A stretch of DNA of 64,000 nt from Tenericutes bacterium HGW-Tenericutes-2 (GCA_002839095.1 PGXL01000003.1:1-64000); one strand, 5' to 3'. Positions 16,256 through 25,467 are shown, counted from the first letter of the stretch. Notes: generated from the sequence alone by a model not told the origin. Made by a program: numbers and translations.

Positions 16256-17341
16256 ATGAAAAGAATTTATAATTTCTCAGCAGGGCCAGCAATATTACCA
16301 GAGGATGTATTAAAGGAAGCAGCAGCAGAGATGCTTGATTATCAAGATAGTGGAATGTCAGTGATGGAAATGAGCCACCGCTCAAAAACATATCAAACCA
16401 TTATTGATGATGCTGAAAGTGATCTAAGAAAGCTTTTAAACATTCCACAAAACTATAAGGTTCTATTTTTGCAAGGTGGAGCAACAACACAGTTTGCAAT
16501 GATTCCAATGAATTTAATGAAAAATAAATCAGCAGACTATATCGTCTCAGGTCATTGGGCAAAAAAAGCAGCTGAAGAAGCTCAAAAATATGGAAAAGTC
16601 AATATCATCGCATCATCAGAGGATAAGATGTTTTCCTATATTCCAGATGTCTCAAACTTAAATGTGACTCCAGATGCTGATTATGTCTTCATGTGTGATA
16701 ATAACACAATCTATGGAACTAAATATTATGAGCTTCCAAACACTAAGGGTAAGGTTTTAGTATCAGATGCTTCCTCTTGTTTCCTATCGGAACCAATTGA
16801 TGTGACAAAATACGGCATCATTTTTGCAGGAGCACAAAAAAATGTAGGACCTGCTGGAACAGTTATCGTCATCATTAGAGAAGACTTAATTACAAAAGAT
16901 TTAGAAAATTATGTACCTATTATGCTAAGATATGATATTCATGCAGAAAATCAATCGATGTATAATACACCTCCTACCTATGGTATTTACCTATGTGGTA
17001 AAGTATTCAAGTGGCTTCTAAATTTAGGTGGTCTTGAAGCAATCCATAAGATTAATGTTAAAAAGGCTAATCTAATCTATGATTATCTTGACCAAAGTCA
17101 AATGTTTTTTGGAACTGTTGAAAAGAAATCAAGATCCTTAATGAATGTCTGCTTTAAATCAACATCACCAGAGCTTGATGACAAGTTCATCAAGGAAGCG
17201 AAGGCACTAGGATTTGATAATCTAAAGGGTCACCGATCAGTTGGTGGTATGCGTGCATCCATCTACAATGCAATGCCAGTTGAAGGTGTTGCTGCACTTG
17301 TTGAATTTATGAAGGAATTTGAAAAGAGAAATAGGGGTTAA
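16256..17341 (+). CDS. serC: Phosphoserine aminotransferase SerC
   Basis: A 361-residue PLP-dependent aminotransferase converting 3-phosphohydroxypyruvate and glutamate to phosphoserine and 2-oxoglutarate. The N-terminal FSAGPAILPE and LQGGATTQF motifs are typical of SerC, and the PLP lysine is Lys195 in AGAQKNVGPAG. The length equals the family norm. It lies between DUF1015 (3-base gap) and serA (2-base gap), with GGAGG before its ATG, so the three are one transcript. It may also act in PLP synthesis on the PdxB product, but no pdx genes are in view. Confidence 0.96.
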   Translation: MKRIYNFSAGPAILPEDVLKEAAAEMLDYQDSGMSVMEMSHRSKTYQTIIDDAESDLRKLLNIPQNYKVLFLQGGATTQFAMIPMNLMKNKSADYIVSGHWAKKAAEEAQKYGKVNIIASSEDKMFSYIPDVSNLNVTPDADYVFMCDNNTIYGTKYYELPNTKGKVLVSDASSCFLSEPIDVTKYGIIFAGAQKNVGPAGTVIVIIREDLITKDLENYVPIMLRYDIHAENQSMYNTPPTYGIYLCGKVFKWLLNLGGLEAIHKINVKKANLIYDYLDQSQMFFGTVEKKSRSLMNVCFKSTSPELDDKFIKEAKALGFDNLKGHRSVGGMRASIYNAMPVEGVAALVEFMKEFEKRNRG

Positions 17342-17343
17342 TC

Positions 17344-18498
17344 ATGAAGAAAATACATTGTTTAAACCCAATTTCAAATGTTGGGTTAAGAGAACTTCCA
17401 GAAAACTATCAAGTTCATTCTGATATCAATCAAGCAGATGCAGTTTTGGTGAGAAGTGCAGCTATGCATGAAACCATATTAAATGAAAGCGTCTTAGCAG
17501 TTGCTAGAGCAGGTGCAGGTGTTAATAATATTCCTCTTGATGATTATGCGAAAAAAGGTGTTGTCGTATTTAATACACCTGGAGCAAACGCAAATGCAGT
17601 TAAGGAGCTTGTGATCGCAGGAATGCTTTTAGCAAGTAGAGATATTAAAGGTGGAATGAACTGGGTTGATTCAAACCAAAATGATCCTGAAATCGCAAAA
17701 CAGGTTGAAAAAGCAAAAGGTCAATTTGGTGGAACAGAAATATTTAATAAAACAATTGGGATCTTCGGTCTTGGAGCTGTTGGAGTACTACTTGCAAATG
17801 CATGTCATGCACTTGGTATGAAGGTCTTTGCAGTGACTAAGGATTTAGAATATTTAAAGGAAGTAAAATTGCCAGAGGATTTAGTGATTCTTGATACAAA
17901 CGAAGAACTATTCTCAAAATGTGATTTTATTAGCTTAAATCTGCCATTAATTCCAGAAACCAAACATATGATCAATAAAACTGCATTTGATCAAATGAAG
18001 GATGGAGTAATCATCCTAAACTTTGCACGTGATGGTTTAGTGAATGATCAAGATTTAATGGATGCAATTCAATCTAAAAAGGTTAGAAAATATGTAACCG
18101 ATTTTCCAAATGAAGTGACTGCTAAAATGGAAGGTGTAATATCTATTCCTCATTTAGGAGCATCGACTGAAGAAGCAGAAGAAAATTGCGCAGTAATGGC
18201 AATCCATCAAGTCGTTGATTATTTAGAAAATGGAAATATAAAAAACTCAGTGAATTATCCAAATATTCAAGTAGGTAAAAAGAAATCTAAAACAAGAGTA
18301 TCTATTTTATATGATGCAGCAATCAATTTACATGAAAAACTTCATCCATATTTTTCAAAGAAGGAAGTTGTTCAATGTATTGATAGAAAAAATAATAAAT
18401 ATGGCTGCACAATTGTCGATATGAACGATGATATGAGTAATGAGCTACTTGAAACCATTCGAAAAATTCAAGGTGTAATAAAAATTAGAGTAATATAA
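17344..18498 (+). CDS. serA: D-3-phosphoglycerate dehydrogenase SerA
   Basis: A 384-residue NAD-dependent dehydrogenase for the first step of serine synthesis. The substrate loop RSAAMHE precedes the Rossmann motif GLGAVG (142-147). Catalytic Arg, Glu and His positions follow in LNFARDG, DFPNE and PHLGAST. The C-terminal 70 residues resemble one regulatory ACT domain, and no intervening ASB domain is present, so this is the short SerA type. It is the last gene of the operon and ends at a strong hairpin terminator. Confidence 0.93.
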   Translation: MKKIHCLNPISNVGLRELPENYQVHSDINQADAVLVRSAAMHETILNESVLAVARAGAGVNNIPLDDYAKKGVVVFNTPGANANAVKELVIAGMLLASRDIKGGMNWVDSNQNDPEIAKQVEKAKGQFGGTEIFNKTIGIFGLGAVGVLLANACHALGMKVFAVTKDLEYLKEVKLPEDLVILDTNEELFSKCDFISLNLPLIPETKHMINKTAFDQMKDGVIILNFARDGLVNDQDLMDAIQSKKVRKYVTDFPNEVTAKMEGVISIPHLGASTEEAEENCAVMAIHQVVDYLENGNIKNSVNYPNIQVGKKKSKTRVSILYDAAINLHEKLHPYFSKKEVVQCIDRKNNKYGCTIVDMNDDMSNELLETIRKIQGVIKIRVI

Positions 18499-18503
18499 TC
18501 AAC

Positions 18504-18543
18504 TGGCCACGATTCTGCTTCTCTAAAATCGTGGCCATTTTTA
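18504..18543 (+). terminator. Terminator of the serine operon
   Basis: An 11-base-pair GC-rich stem (TGGCCACGATT/AATCGTGGCCA) is followed by T5. Confidence 0.92.
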
Positions 18544-18569
18544 CGAAATAGAGAAAAATATTGTATAAT
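18541..18569 (+). promoter_or_regulatory. Promoter of the 18.6 kb membrane protein gene
   Basis: TTACGA (18541-18546) and TATAAT (18564-18569) are spaced 17 bases apart. Confidence 0.5.
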
Positions 18570-18599
18570 ATATTTGAGTTATTAGTTTAGGGGGTATCT

Positions 18600-18926
18600 A
18601 TGCATACCAATTTCCTCCCAAAAACTAAATATGGCATATTATCTACGATGCTGATTGGTGTCTGTATTCTTTATTTGATGCTCATTGCTTTTCTGGATGA
18701 GTATTATATTAATCTAGATTTTCTAGTCAAATGGTTCTATATTTCACTATCCATATTAATTGGAGTAGGATGGCTATCCTCATTTATCGGAACGATGCTA
18801 GGTTTATATACAATCTTATTCAAAAGAGAGTTTACACTGATTCACTTTATGTGTATGTTTATCGGTATTTCATTTACTATTGTCGGAATCAAAGAATTAT
18901 TCTTTAATTTTAATACATATTTCTAA
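18600..18926 (+). CDS. Hypothetical three-segment membrane protein
   Basis: A 108-residue protein with hydrophobic segments at about residues 12-32, 44-75 and 83-101. I do not recognise a family. GGGGG lies 5 bases before the ATG. The degV-family gene follows after 21 bases, so the two are probably co-transcribed. Confidence 0.7.
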   Translation: MHTNFLPKTKYGILSTMLIGVCILYLMLIAFLDEYYINLDFLVKWFYISLSILIGVGWLSSFIGTMLGLYTILFKREFTLIHFMCMFIGISFTIVGIKELFFNFNTYF

Positions 18927-18947
18927 ACAAAAAATGGAGGGTTTATC

Positions 18948-19811
18948 ATGATTTTTGTCACAGATTCTTGTTCAGATTTAACCAATGATTTCGTAGAAAA
19001 AATGCATTTAAAAATAGTACCATTATCCGTTGAAATTGAAGGGAAAACATACCTTCATTATCCAGATGAAAGAGAATTAAAAATAAAAGATTTCTATCAA
19101 ATGCTTAGAGATAAAAAAATTGCTAAAACATCCTTAGTGAATGTAGGAACCTTTTTAGATTTCTTCGAACCCTATGCAAAATCTGGTGAAGAAGTGCTTT
19201 ATATCGCATTTTCATCAGCACTGAGTGGAACCTATCAATCCTCAGTCATCGCATCAAATGAATTAAAGGAAAAGTATCCCAATTCAAATATTCATGTCGT
19301 TGATACACTTGCTGCATCGATGGGTCAAGGTTTACTCGTATGGTATGCAGATCAGCTTAGAAAAGAAGGAAAGTCAATCGTTGAGATAAAAAATTGGATT
19401 AACGAGAATAAACTCAATCTTTGTCATCTATTTACTGTTGATGATTTAGGCACACTCAAGCGTGGTGGACGTTTAAGTGATACACAGGCCTTTCTTGGCT
19501 CATTATTAAAGATTAAACCAATTTTACATGTATCAGATGAAGGTAAGCTTGTTCCACTCAAAAAAGCACGTGGAAGAGATTTCTCATTGGAATCCATGGT
19601 TGAATTGATGAATGATAAAATTATAGAGCCTAAGAAACAAACAATCTTCATTTCACATGGTGATTGTGAGGAAGAAGCGAAAAAGGTTGGAGCATTAATC
19701 TATGAAAAATATCAAGTGAAGGATATCATTTATAGCACAATTGGACCAGTCATTGGAGCACACTCAGGACCTGGAACAATTGCAGTATTCTTTATGGGAA
19801 ATAAACGATAA
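18948..19811 (+). CDS. DegV-family fatty-acid-binding protein (FakB-like)
   Basis: A 287-residue DegV protein. The family binds a single fatty acid and, as FakB, presents it to the kinase FakA for phosphorylation, so that exogenous fatty acids enter phospholipid synthesis. Typical motifs are VTDSCSDL at the N-terminus, SSALSGTYQS, LKRGGRLS and the C-terminal GPVIGAHSGPGT. GGAGG lies 8 bases before the ATG. FakA is not in the window. With the fab operon at 29 kb, the cell seems able both to make and to take up fatty acids. Confidence 0.93.
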   Translation: MIFVTDSCSDLTNDFVEKMHLKIVPLSVEIEGKTYLHYPDERELKIKDFYQMLRDKKIAKTSLVNVGTFLDFFEPYAKSGEEVLYIAFSSALSGTYQSSVIASNELKEKYPNSNIHVVDTLAASMGQGLLVWYADQLRKEGKSIVEIKNWINENKLNLCHLFTVDDLGTLKRGGRLSDTQAFLGSLLKIKPILHVSDEGKLVPLKKARGRDFSLESMVELMNDKIIEPKKQTIFISHGDCEEEAKKVGALIYEKYQVKDIIYSTIGPVIGAHSGPGTIAVFFMGNKR

Positions 19812-19812
19812 T

Positions 19813-19842
19813 AAAAAAAAAGGACTCAGTCCTTTTTATTTT
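19813..19842. terminator. Bidirectional terminator
   Basis: AAAAGGACT-C-AGTCCTTTT is flanked by A and T runs. It serves the DegV gene and the convergent GH105 gene. Confidence 0.82.
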
Positions 19843-20971
19843 TATCTACCTTCATAACTTCAGTGTATGCCATAATAAGTGGTCCAACACCCTTCGCATC
19901 ATTTTCAACGACTGGCTCTGAAATGTAATATTCAAAGGTGCCATCTCGTCTTGTATTATGCTCTGGTCCGAGACCAGCAACTAAGCAAATGCCTCCAAGG
20001 TTCAAATCTCCATTTTTTTCTGATAGATAGGTTTTGGTTATTCCATTAAAAATATCTAATCCTACCTTTTCATAGGCATGATCTAATAATTTTAATCTTG
20101 CTCCCTTAAGGATAGCATAGCTAACTAATGCACTACCAGAGGCTTCTAGGTAATTTCCTTGCTTGGATTGAAGGTTAACGACTTGATAGAAAAGCTTAGA
20201 TTTTTGATCCTGGTAGGTTAATAAACCATCAATAATTTCCTTTAGTAGAGGTGAAAAGAATTCCTTTTTAGCTAAGTCATCATCCATGTAGCTAGCAACA
20301 TCAACGATAGCTACTACAAACCAACCAATCGCTCTTAGCCAAAAGTTCTTGGATAAGCCTGTTTTTGGATCTGCCCAGAAAATAGATTTGGTTGAATCAT
20401 AGCCATGATAATAAAGCTTTTTATCTTCGTCAAACATTAATTTTCTTACATTTTTGAACTGATTGATGATATCATCATAATTTTGATGATTATTGAATGT
20501 CGTTTCATATCTCGTATAAAAGGGTTGAGCCATAAATAAGCCATCTAGCCAAACTTGATTTGGGTAGATTTTTTTATGCCAAAAATTACCATCCTTAGTC
20601 CTTGGTTGTGTCTTTATATGTGTGTAGGTATATTCAATCGCCTTTAGATATTTTTTATTATGAGTGATTTGATATAAGTCAAAAAGGATGCGACTTTCAC
20701 AAATATCATCCACATTAAAATGGTTGATATCATAACCTCGAATCGTACCATCATCAAATACATAATAGTCGATAAAATTTAAAACAAAATTGATATATTT
20801 TGAATCATTGGTTTCCTTGTAAAGTTCAATTAATGAGGTCATCATACAGCCATCAATATAGTTCCAATGTGGTGTTTTCCCAGCCTTGATGGATTCGATA
20901 TTCCAAATGGGTAGCTCTGGTGTGGATTCGTTGATTAGTTTCTCTATAAAGCGGTCAATTAGTAAATGCAT
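19826..20971 (-). CDS. GH105-like unsaturated rhamnogalacturonyl hydrolase
   Basis: A 381-residue protein of the glycoside hydrolase 105/88 (alpha/alpha)6-barrel type, like YteR/YesR. These enzymes remove the unsaturated uronic acid from pectin (rhamnogalacturonan) fragments made by lyases. The acidic positions in NVDDICESRIL and NQVWLDGLFM correspond to the two conserved aspartates of the family. There is no signal peptide, so it would act in the cytoplasm. The start at 20971 is chosen for a GGAGG 8 bases upstream; an in-frame ATG at 21004 has none. No transporter or lyase adjoins it. A cre-like box lies upstream. Confidence 0.82.
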   Translation of the reverse strand: MHLLIDRFIEKLINESTPELPIWNIESIKAGKTPHWNYIDGCMMTSLIELYKETNDSKYINFVLNFIDYYVFDDGTIRGYDINHFNVDDICESRILFDLYQITHNKKYLKAIEYTYTHIKTQPRTKDGNFWHKKIYPNQVWLDGLFMAQPFYTRYETTFNNHQNYDDIINQFKNVRKLMFDEDKKLYYHGYDSTKSIFWADPKTGLSKNFWLRAIGWFVVAIVDVASYMDDDLAKKEFFSPLLKEIIDGLLTYQDQKSKLFYQVVNLQSKQGNYLEASGSALVSYAILKGARLKLLDHAYEKVGLDIFNGITKTYLSEKNGDLNLGGICLVAGLGPEHNTRRDGTFEYYISEPVVENDAKGVGPLIMAYTEVMKVDKNKKD

Positions 20972-21110
20972 AGATAAATCCTCCTGTCCAAAATGATTAT
21001 ACATGAAAAGATTCTTATATTCAATCTTAACTCAAGAGGACAAGTCTTTTTTCAGGATTTATTGATTAGACTTAAATCCCAATAGTTCATAAACTTGTAA
21101 ATCTAAACAA

Positions 21111-21125
21111 TGCACACGTTTTCAA
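21111..21125 (-). promoter_or_regulatory. cre-like box upstream of the GH105 gene
   Basis: On the minus strand it reads TTGAAAACGTGTGCA, matching the CcpA consensus WTGNAARCGNWWWCA except at two W positions. It lies about 140 bases before the GH105 start. It could equally serve the divergent AhpD-like gene on the + strand. Confidence 0.4.
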
Positions 21126-21202
21126 TTAAAATACACTTTAAGTGATGAGCGTGCAAGGAAATTAAAACCACCCTAAATGGTAAAATAAATTGAGGTGCTA
21201 AG

Positions 21203-21796
21203 ATGAGTAAATACGAAAAAAGAAAATATAATGTGTTCGAACATATTCCAATAGTTTATCGTGCAGCTTTAGGCTTTTTAACATTAAAAAGCTTGAAAAA
21301 GAAGAAGGCAATGAACTTTAAGCTTAAGGAAAGAATAATGCTAGCAGTAACAGAGGTTAACGGTTGTGTGCTTTGTTCATATGTGCATACGAAATTAGCC
21401 TTAAATGGTGGTATGACAGATTTAGAGATCAAAGAGCTTTTAGCAGGTGATTTAGAAAATGTTCCTGCTGAGGAAAGTATCGCAGTTTTATTTGCTAAGG
21501 ATTATGCTTTCAATAAAGAAACAGTAGACCCAGAGTTCTATCAAAAACTGATTGAAAAATATGGAAAATATAAAGCAAAAGCTATATTATCTGCATGCGA
21601 AGTGATTACGATGACAAATTCAATGGGGATCTCATTAGGGTTGCTAAAGGAAACATTGACATTCAAACATGTAAGAAAGAGCAATATTTTAAATGAGATA
21701 CTCATTCCATTACTCACAATGATTTTATATCCAATTTTCTTAATTTTAGGATTGTTTATTCTACCATTTAGATTACACAAACTAAAAAAGAGCTAA
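21203..21796 (+). CDS. AhpD/carboxymuconolactone-decarboxylase-like protein with membrane tail
   Basis: A 197-residue protein. Residues about 45-140 form an AhpD-type domain with the redox motif E-x3-C-x2-C-x3-H (Glu51, Cys55, Cys58, His62). AhpD proteins use the cysteine pair as a thiol-disulphide peroxidase relay. Residues about 165-190 form one hydrophobic segment followed by basic residues, so unlike classic AhpD it is probably tail-anchored with the catalytic part in the cytoplasm. GAGG lies 9 bases before the ATG. The electron donor is unknown. Confidence 0.8.
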   Translation: MSKYEKRKYNVFEHIPIVYRAALGFLTLKSLKKKKAMNFKLKERIMLAVTEVNGCVLCSYVHTKLALNGGMTDLEIKELLAGDLENVPAEESIAVLFAKDYAFNKETVDPEFYQKLIEKYGKYKAKAILSACEVITMTNSMGISLGLLKETLTFKHVRKSNILNEILIPLLTMILYPIFLILGLFILPFRLHKLKKS

Positions 21797-21802
21797 AAAA
21801 GA

Positions 21803-21830
21803 GACTTCCAAATTGATGGAAGTCTTTATT
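21803..21830. terminator. Bidirectional terminator
   Basis: GACTTCCA/TGGAAGTC with a six-base loop lies between two convergent genes and has A/T flanks. Confidence 0.82.
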
Positions 21831-23429
21831 TTAATAGGATGCTATTGTACCGTCTGCTCTTTTTTCTGTACCACCAGTGTAAACTCCTGTAATCGGATTT
21901 CTTAATATAATTTGTCCTCTACCAAATGTTCCTCTATTTGGTTCTACGACAATTTCATGACCTTTTTTAATCAATCCGTGAATAATTTTTTGTGGAATCT
22001 CTGGTTCAACTAATATTTTTTTACCTTCAGTCCATTGCCATCTTGGAGCATCCAATGCTTCTTGAGGATCTAAACCGAAATCTAGCATATTCATAATCAC
22101 CTGCAAGTGACCCTGTGGCTGCATAAAGCCACCCATGACACCAAACGGTCCTATCGCTTCTCGACCCTTTGTTAAAAAGCCAGGGATAATCGTATGAAAT
22201 GGTTTCTTATTTGGAGCAAGTGCATTGACTGAAGATGGATTTAATGAGAAATTATGACCTCTATTGTGTAGTGCTATTCCTGTATGTGGAACTACAAGTC
22301 CAGATCCAAACCCCATATAATTACTCTGAATCATTGAGACCATATTACCATCTTCATCGGCAGTTGCAAGATATACAGTTCCACTACCGATTGGTTTACC
22401 ACATTGAGGAATCATCGCATCCTTAGTGATTTCCTTAGCTCTTTTCCAAGCATATGTTTTAGATAACAAGGATTGAAGAGAAGTCTTCATATGTTTAATA
22501 TCGCCGATGTATTCAAATCCATCAGCAAACGCTAGCTTAAGTGCTTCAATTTGATTATGATAGGTAGATATTAATTCTTTTTCCTTGAATTCAAAGTTTT
22601 CGACAATATTTAAAGCCATTAAAGAAACGATACCCTGTCCATTTGGTGGAATTTCCCAAACGTTATATCCACGATAAGAAGTAGAAATAGGCTCTACCCA
22701 TTCAGGCTTAAAGTTTTCCAAGTCTGATTTTCTAATATAACCATCATATTTTTTTGAATAGGCATCGATTTCATCAGCAATTCTACCTCGATAAAAGGAT
22801 TGACCAATGGTTTCACCGATTTCCTCTAGAGTATATGCATGATCCTTTAAGGTCCAAATGTCTCCAGCCTTTGGTATAGATAAATCCTTAGTGAATGTAT
22901 CAAACCAATATTGAAACATTTCGTGCTTGAATTGTTTTTGATAGATTTGGTTTGCTGCCTTCCAATAGTAAGCTACTGTTTTTGAAACAGCAAATCCATT
23001 TCTTGCATAATCAATTGCTGGCTTTAAGCAATCCTTTAAGGACAATTTTCCGAATTTTCTAGACATTTCAGCCCATCCAGCAACTGCTCCTGGAACTGTG
23101 ATTGGAATGAAGCCATATTTAGGTATTTCCTTAACGCCTTTTTTCTTTAATTCTGATAAAGATAGTAAACTTGGAGCATGTCCACTTGAATTAAGTCCAT
23201 GTAGCTTGTGATTATGCCAGATTAATGCGAAATTATCTCCACCAATACCGTTTGATGTAGGCTCAGTTACGGTTAAACATGCAGCAACTGCAATTGCAGC
23301 ATCGATTGCATTACCACCCTTTTTTAGAATATCTAGGCCTGCTTGAGCAGCCTGTGGCTCAGAGGTAGCTACCATTCCGTGCTTTGCATAGATTACATTA
23401 CGTATTGATGAATAGTTTTGTTTTTCCAT
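21831..23429 (-). CDS. Gamma-glutamyltransferase-family protein (YwrD-like)
   Basis: A 532-residue Ntn-hydrolase that should cleave itself before the catalytic threonine. That residue is Thr351 in GSGTVYLATADEDGN, at the usual start of the small subunit. Other family marks are GGNAIDAAIA near residue 38 and GIGGDNF near 62. There is no signal peptide, so like Bacillus YwrD it should be cytoplasmic. It may break down glutathione or gamma-glutamyl peptides, or be a related acylase. GAAGGA precedes the ATG. It is probably monocistronic. Confidence 0.9.
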   Translation of the reverse strand: MEKQNYSSIRNVIYAKHGMVATSEPQAAQAGLDILKKGGNAIDAAIAVAACLTVTEPTSNGIGGDNFALIWHNHKLHGLNSSGHAPSLLSLSELKKKGVKEIPKYGFIPITVPGAVAGWAEMSRKFGKLSLKDCLKPAIDYARNGFAVSKTVAYYWKAANQIYQKQFKHEMFQYWFDTFTKDLSIPKAGDIWTLKDHAYTLEEIGETIGQSFYRGRIADEIDAYSKKYDGYIRKSDLENFKPEWVEPISTSYRGYNVWEIPPNGQGIVSLMALNIVENFEFKEKELISTYHNQIEALKLAFADGFEYIGDIKHMKTSLQSLLSKTYAWKRAKEITKDAMIPQCGKPIGSGTVYLATADEDGNMVSMIQSNYMGFGSGLVVPHTGIALHNRGHNFSLNPSSVNALAPNKKPFHTIIPGFLTKGREAIGPFGVMGGFMQPQGHLQVIMNMLDFGLDPQEALDAPRWQWTEGKKILVEPEIPQKIIHGLIKKGHEIVVEPNRGTFGRGQIILRNPITGVYTGGTEKRADGTIASY

Positions 23430-23509
23430 AGGTACACATCCTTCGAAGTCTTTAACATTATTTTACCACTTACTTTACTATTTATAGAAAATTTATTAAA
23501 GAGCATGAA

Positions 23510-23785
23510 TTACTTCTTATTTTTTCTACTTGCCTGAATTGCGATAACAATTAGTCCGATGATGATCGAAGCGAATATAGATAGGATACCAAATAGCATA
23601 TAAATGACATCAAGAAATCCTCCACCTGTTTCTACTGTTTGAGAGAGCATTATCAAGACCAATCCAAAGATTAAAAAGAGTAATGAGGGTATAAAATGTT
23701 TCTTGTTTTTCTTAATTAAATAATAAAATAAATATAAAGCAAGTAGCGAACCAAAAATTAATAATAAAATCATTAGCCAATCCAT
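23510..23785 (-). CDS. Small membrane protein, three segments
   Basis: A 91-residue hydrophobic protein with segments at about residues 3-22, 31-48 and 58-83 and a basic C-terminus (QASRKNKK). It loosely resembles YesK-type proteins of Bacillus, but I would not name it on this. The ATG at 23785 is preferred because GGAGG lies 8 bases upstream; that GGAGG falls inside the first codons of a start 15 bases earlier. Its function is unknown. Confidence 0.65.
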   Translation of the reverse strand: MDWLMILLLIFGSLLALYLFYYLIKKNKKHFIPSLLFLIFGLVLIMLSQTVETGGGFLDVIYMLFGILSIFASIIIGLIVIAIQASRKNKK

Positions 23786-23933
23786 ATCATAAACCTCCAT
23801 TTTACTATGATTATAGTTCTTTTACTTTGAAAGTCAAATAAAATAGAGTAAAATAGTTTTATGTTAATAAAGATAGTACAATCACCTATTCTTATTTGTA
23901 CATGATATAATTATCATGATGAAAGAGGTTTTT

Positions 23934-24551
23934 ATGAAGGAGATTAAATATCATAGCCTTTCAAATGAAGTGAAGTATCTAATTCATAAGGATGCTAGAC
24001 TTGAAAAATTATTCAAAATGAAGGAAGAAATTATTGTAAATATCAATGAGAATTATTTTGAATCGCTTGCTGGAGTCATTGTTGCTCAACAATTATCCTC
24101 AAAAGTCGCTTCAGTTATCTACAATAGATTATCTAATCTCTTAAAGGGAAACATCACTCCAGAGTATATTAAAAATGCAGATGAGGTTGAACTTAGAGGA
24201 ATTGGATTATCCTATCAAAAAATAAAATACTTAAAATCTTTAGCAGACTGCGTACTAACAAAGGAAGTTGATTTATCCGATTTAAATCATCTATCTGACA
24301 AAGATATCATTGAGATGCTAGTCAAAATCAAGGGTATTGGTATATGGAGTGCACAAATGTTTTTAATGTTTTCACTTGGTAGAGAAGATGTATTCTCTGT
24401 ATTAGATTTAGGATTAAGAAATGCATTGAAAAAGCTTTATGAATTACCCAATTTAACAAATCAAGAAATAGAAGAAATGAGTTTAAACTGGAGTCCTTAC
24501 CGCTCTATAGTGTCACATTTCTTGTGGCATGCTTGGGATAGTCAAATTTAA
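23934..24551 (+). CDS. AlkA-type DNA-3-methyladenine glycosylase
   Basis: A 205-residue HhH-GPD base-excision glycosylase removing alkylated purines from DNA. The helix-hairpin-helix is seen in VKIKGIGIWSAQMFLMF, followed at the expected distance by the catalytic aspartate in VFSVLDLGLRNAL. The N-terminal QQLSSKVA motif also fits. It lacks the N-terminal domain of E. coli AlkA, as many Gram-positive forms do. AAAGAGG lies 5 bases before the ATG at 23934. It heads a long operon with pentose-phosphate genes, a grouping with no obvious functional reason. Confidence 0.88.
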   Translation: MKEIKYHSLSNEVKYLIHKDARLEKLFKMKEEIIVNINENYFESLAGVIVAQQLSSKVASVIYNRLSNLLKGNITPEYIKNADEVELRGIGLSYQKIKYLKSLADCVLTKEVDLSDLNHLSDKDIIEMLVKIKGIGIWSAQMFLMFSLGREDVFSVLDLGLRNALKKLYELPNLTNQEIEEMSLNWSPYRSIVSHFLWHAWDSQI

Positions 24552-24570
24552 ATATTTAAGGAGAGAAAAA

Positions 24571-25467
24571 ATGAAAATTAAACTTATCGGCCTTGGAAAA
24601 ATGGGCACCAATATTGCACTCAATTTAAAGGATCACGGACATGAAGTTTTAGGATATGATGTAAATGAAAAAGCTAGACATGAATTTGAATTAAATGCAT
24701 TAAATTCAGTTGATAATTTATCTGCTCTATTCAAAAGAGATCAAAATGAAAGATTAGTTGTCCTACTCTTTATCCCAAATCAAGTGGTTGATAACGTACT
24801 TGAACAGTTAATCCCTCATCTAGTACCAAATGATATTATTGTCGATGCTGGGAATTCCAATTTCAATGTTTCAATTAAAAGATTTCATATGCTAAAGGGC
24901 AAAGGAATAGATTTTGTCGACTTAGGAACCAGTGGTGGTACCTATGGAGCGAGACATGGAGCATGTTTAATGGCAGGTGGCGATAGAGAAGTTGTAAATT
25001 ATTTAGAACCTCTCTTTTTAGATATATCAGTCAAGGACGGATATTCCTATGTTGGAAGACCTGGATCTGGGCACTTCGTGAAGATGGTACATAATGGAAT
25101 TGAATATGGGATGATGCAAGCAATCGGTGAAGGCTTTGATTTATTAGAGGCTTCTCCATTTGAACTTGATTATGAAAGCATTGCTAAGATGTGGAACCAT
25201 GGTTCAATCATCGAATCAGCTTTAATTGGATATATTCATAGCGCATTTTCAAAGGATGCTAAGCTTTCAGCTATTCAAGGAAGAGTAGATGATTCTGGTG
25301 AAGGTATGTGGATGATTGAGGAAGCATTGAAATATAAGGTCTCTCTTCCAGTTATTACCCAAGCACTTTATGCAAGATATAAATCAAGAGATGAAAATCT
25401 CTTTGGAGAAAAGGTCGTCGCAGCGATGAGAAAGGAATTCGGTGGACACGCCGTATACAAAAAATAA
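24571..25467 (+). CDS. 6-phosphogluconate dehydrogenase, short (about 300-residue) type
   Basis: A 298-residue oxidative decarboxylase giving ribulose-5-phosphate. It has the NAD(P) motif GLGKMG at residues 7-12, DAGNSNF, GTSGGTYGARHG and the catalytic KMVHNGIEYG. The short type (YqeC/GndL-like) lacks the long C-terminal helical domain of E. coli Gnd and is often NAD-specific. In this copy GHEVLGYDVN places Asp after strand 2, which favours NAD over NADP. It starts 19 bases after alkA and overlaps zwf by one base (TAATG), so the two oxidative pentose-phosphate steps are coupled. A full-length paralogue lies at 59.3 kb. Confidence 0.92.
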   Translation: MKIKLIGLGKMGTNIALNLKDHGHEVLGYDVNEKARHEFELNALNSVDNLSALFKRDQNERLVVLLFIPNQVVDNVLEQLIPHLVPNDIIVDAGNSNFNVSIKRFHMLKGKGIDFVDLGTSGGTYGARHGACLMAGGDREVVNYLEPLFLDISVKDGYSYVGRPGSGHFVKMVHNGIEYGMMQAIGEGFDLLEASPFELDYESIAKMWNHGSIIESALIGYIHSAFSKDAKLSAIQGRVDDSGEGMWMIEEALKYKVSLPVITQALYARYKSRDENLFGEKVVAAMRKEFGGHAVYKK

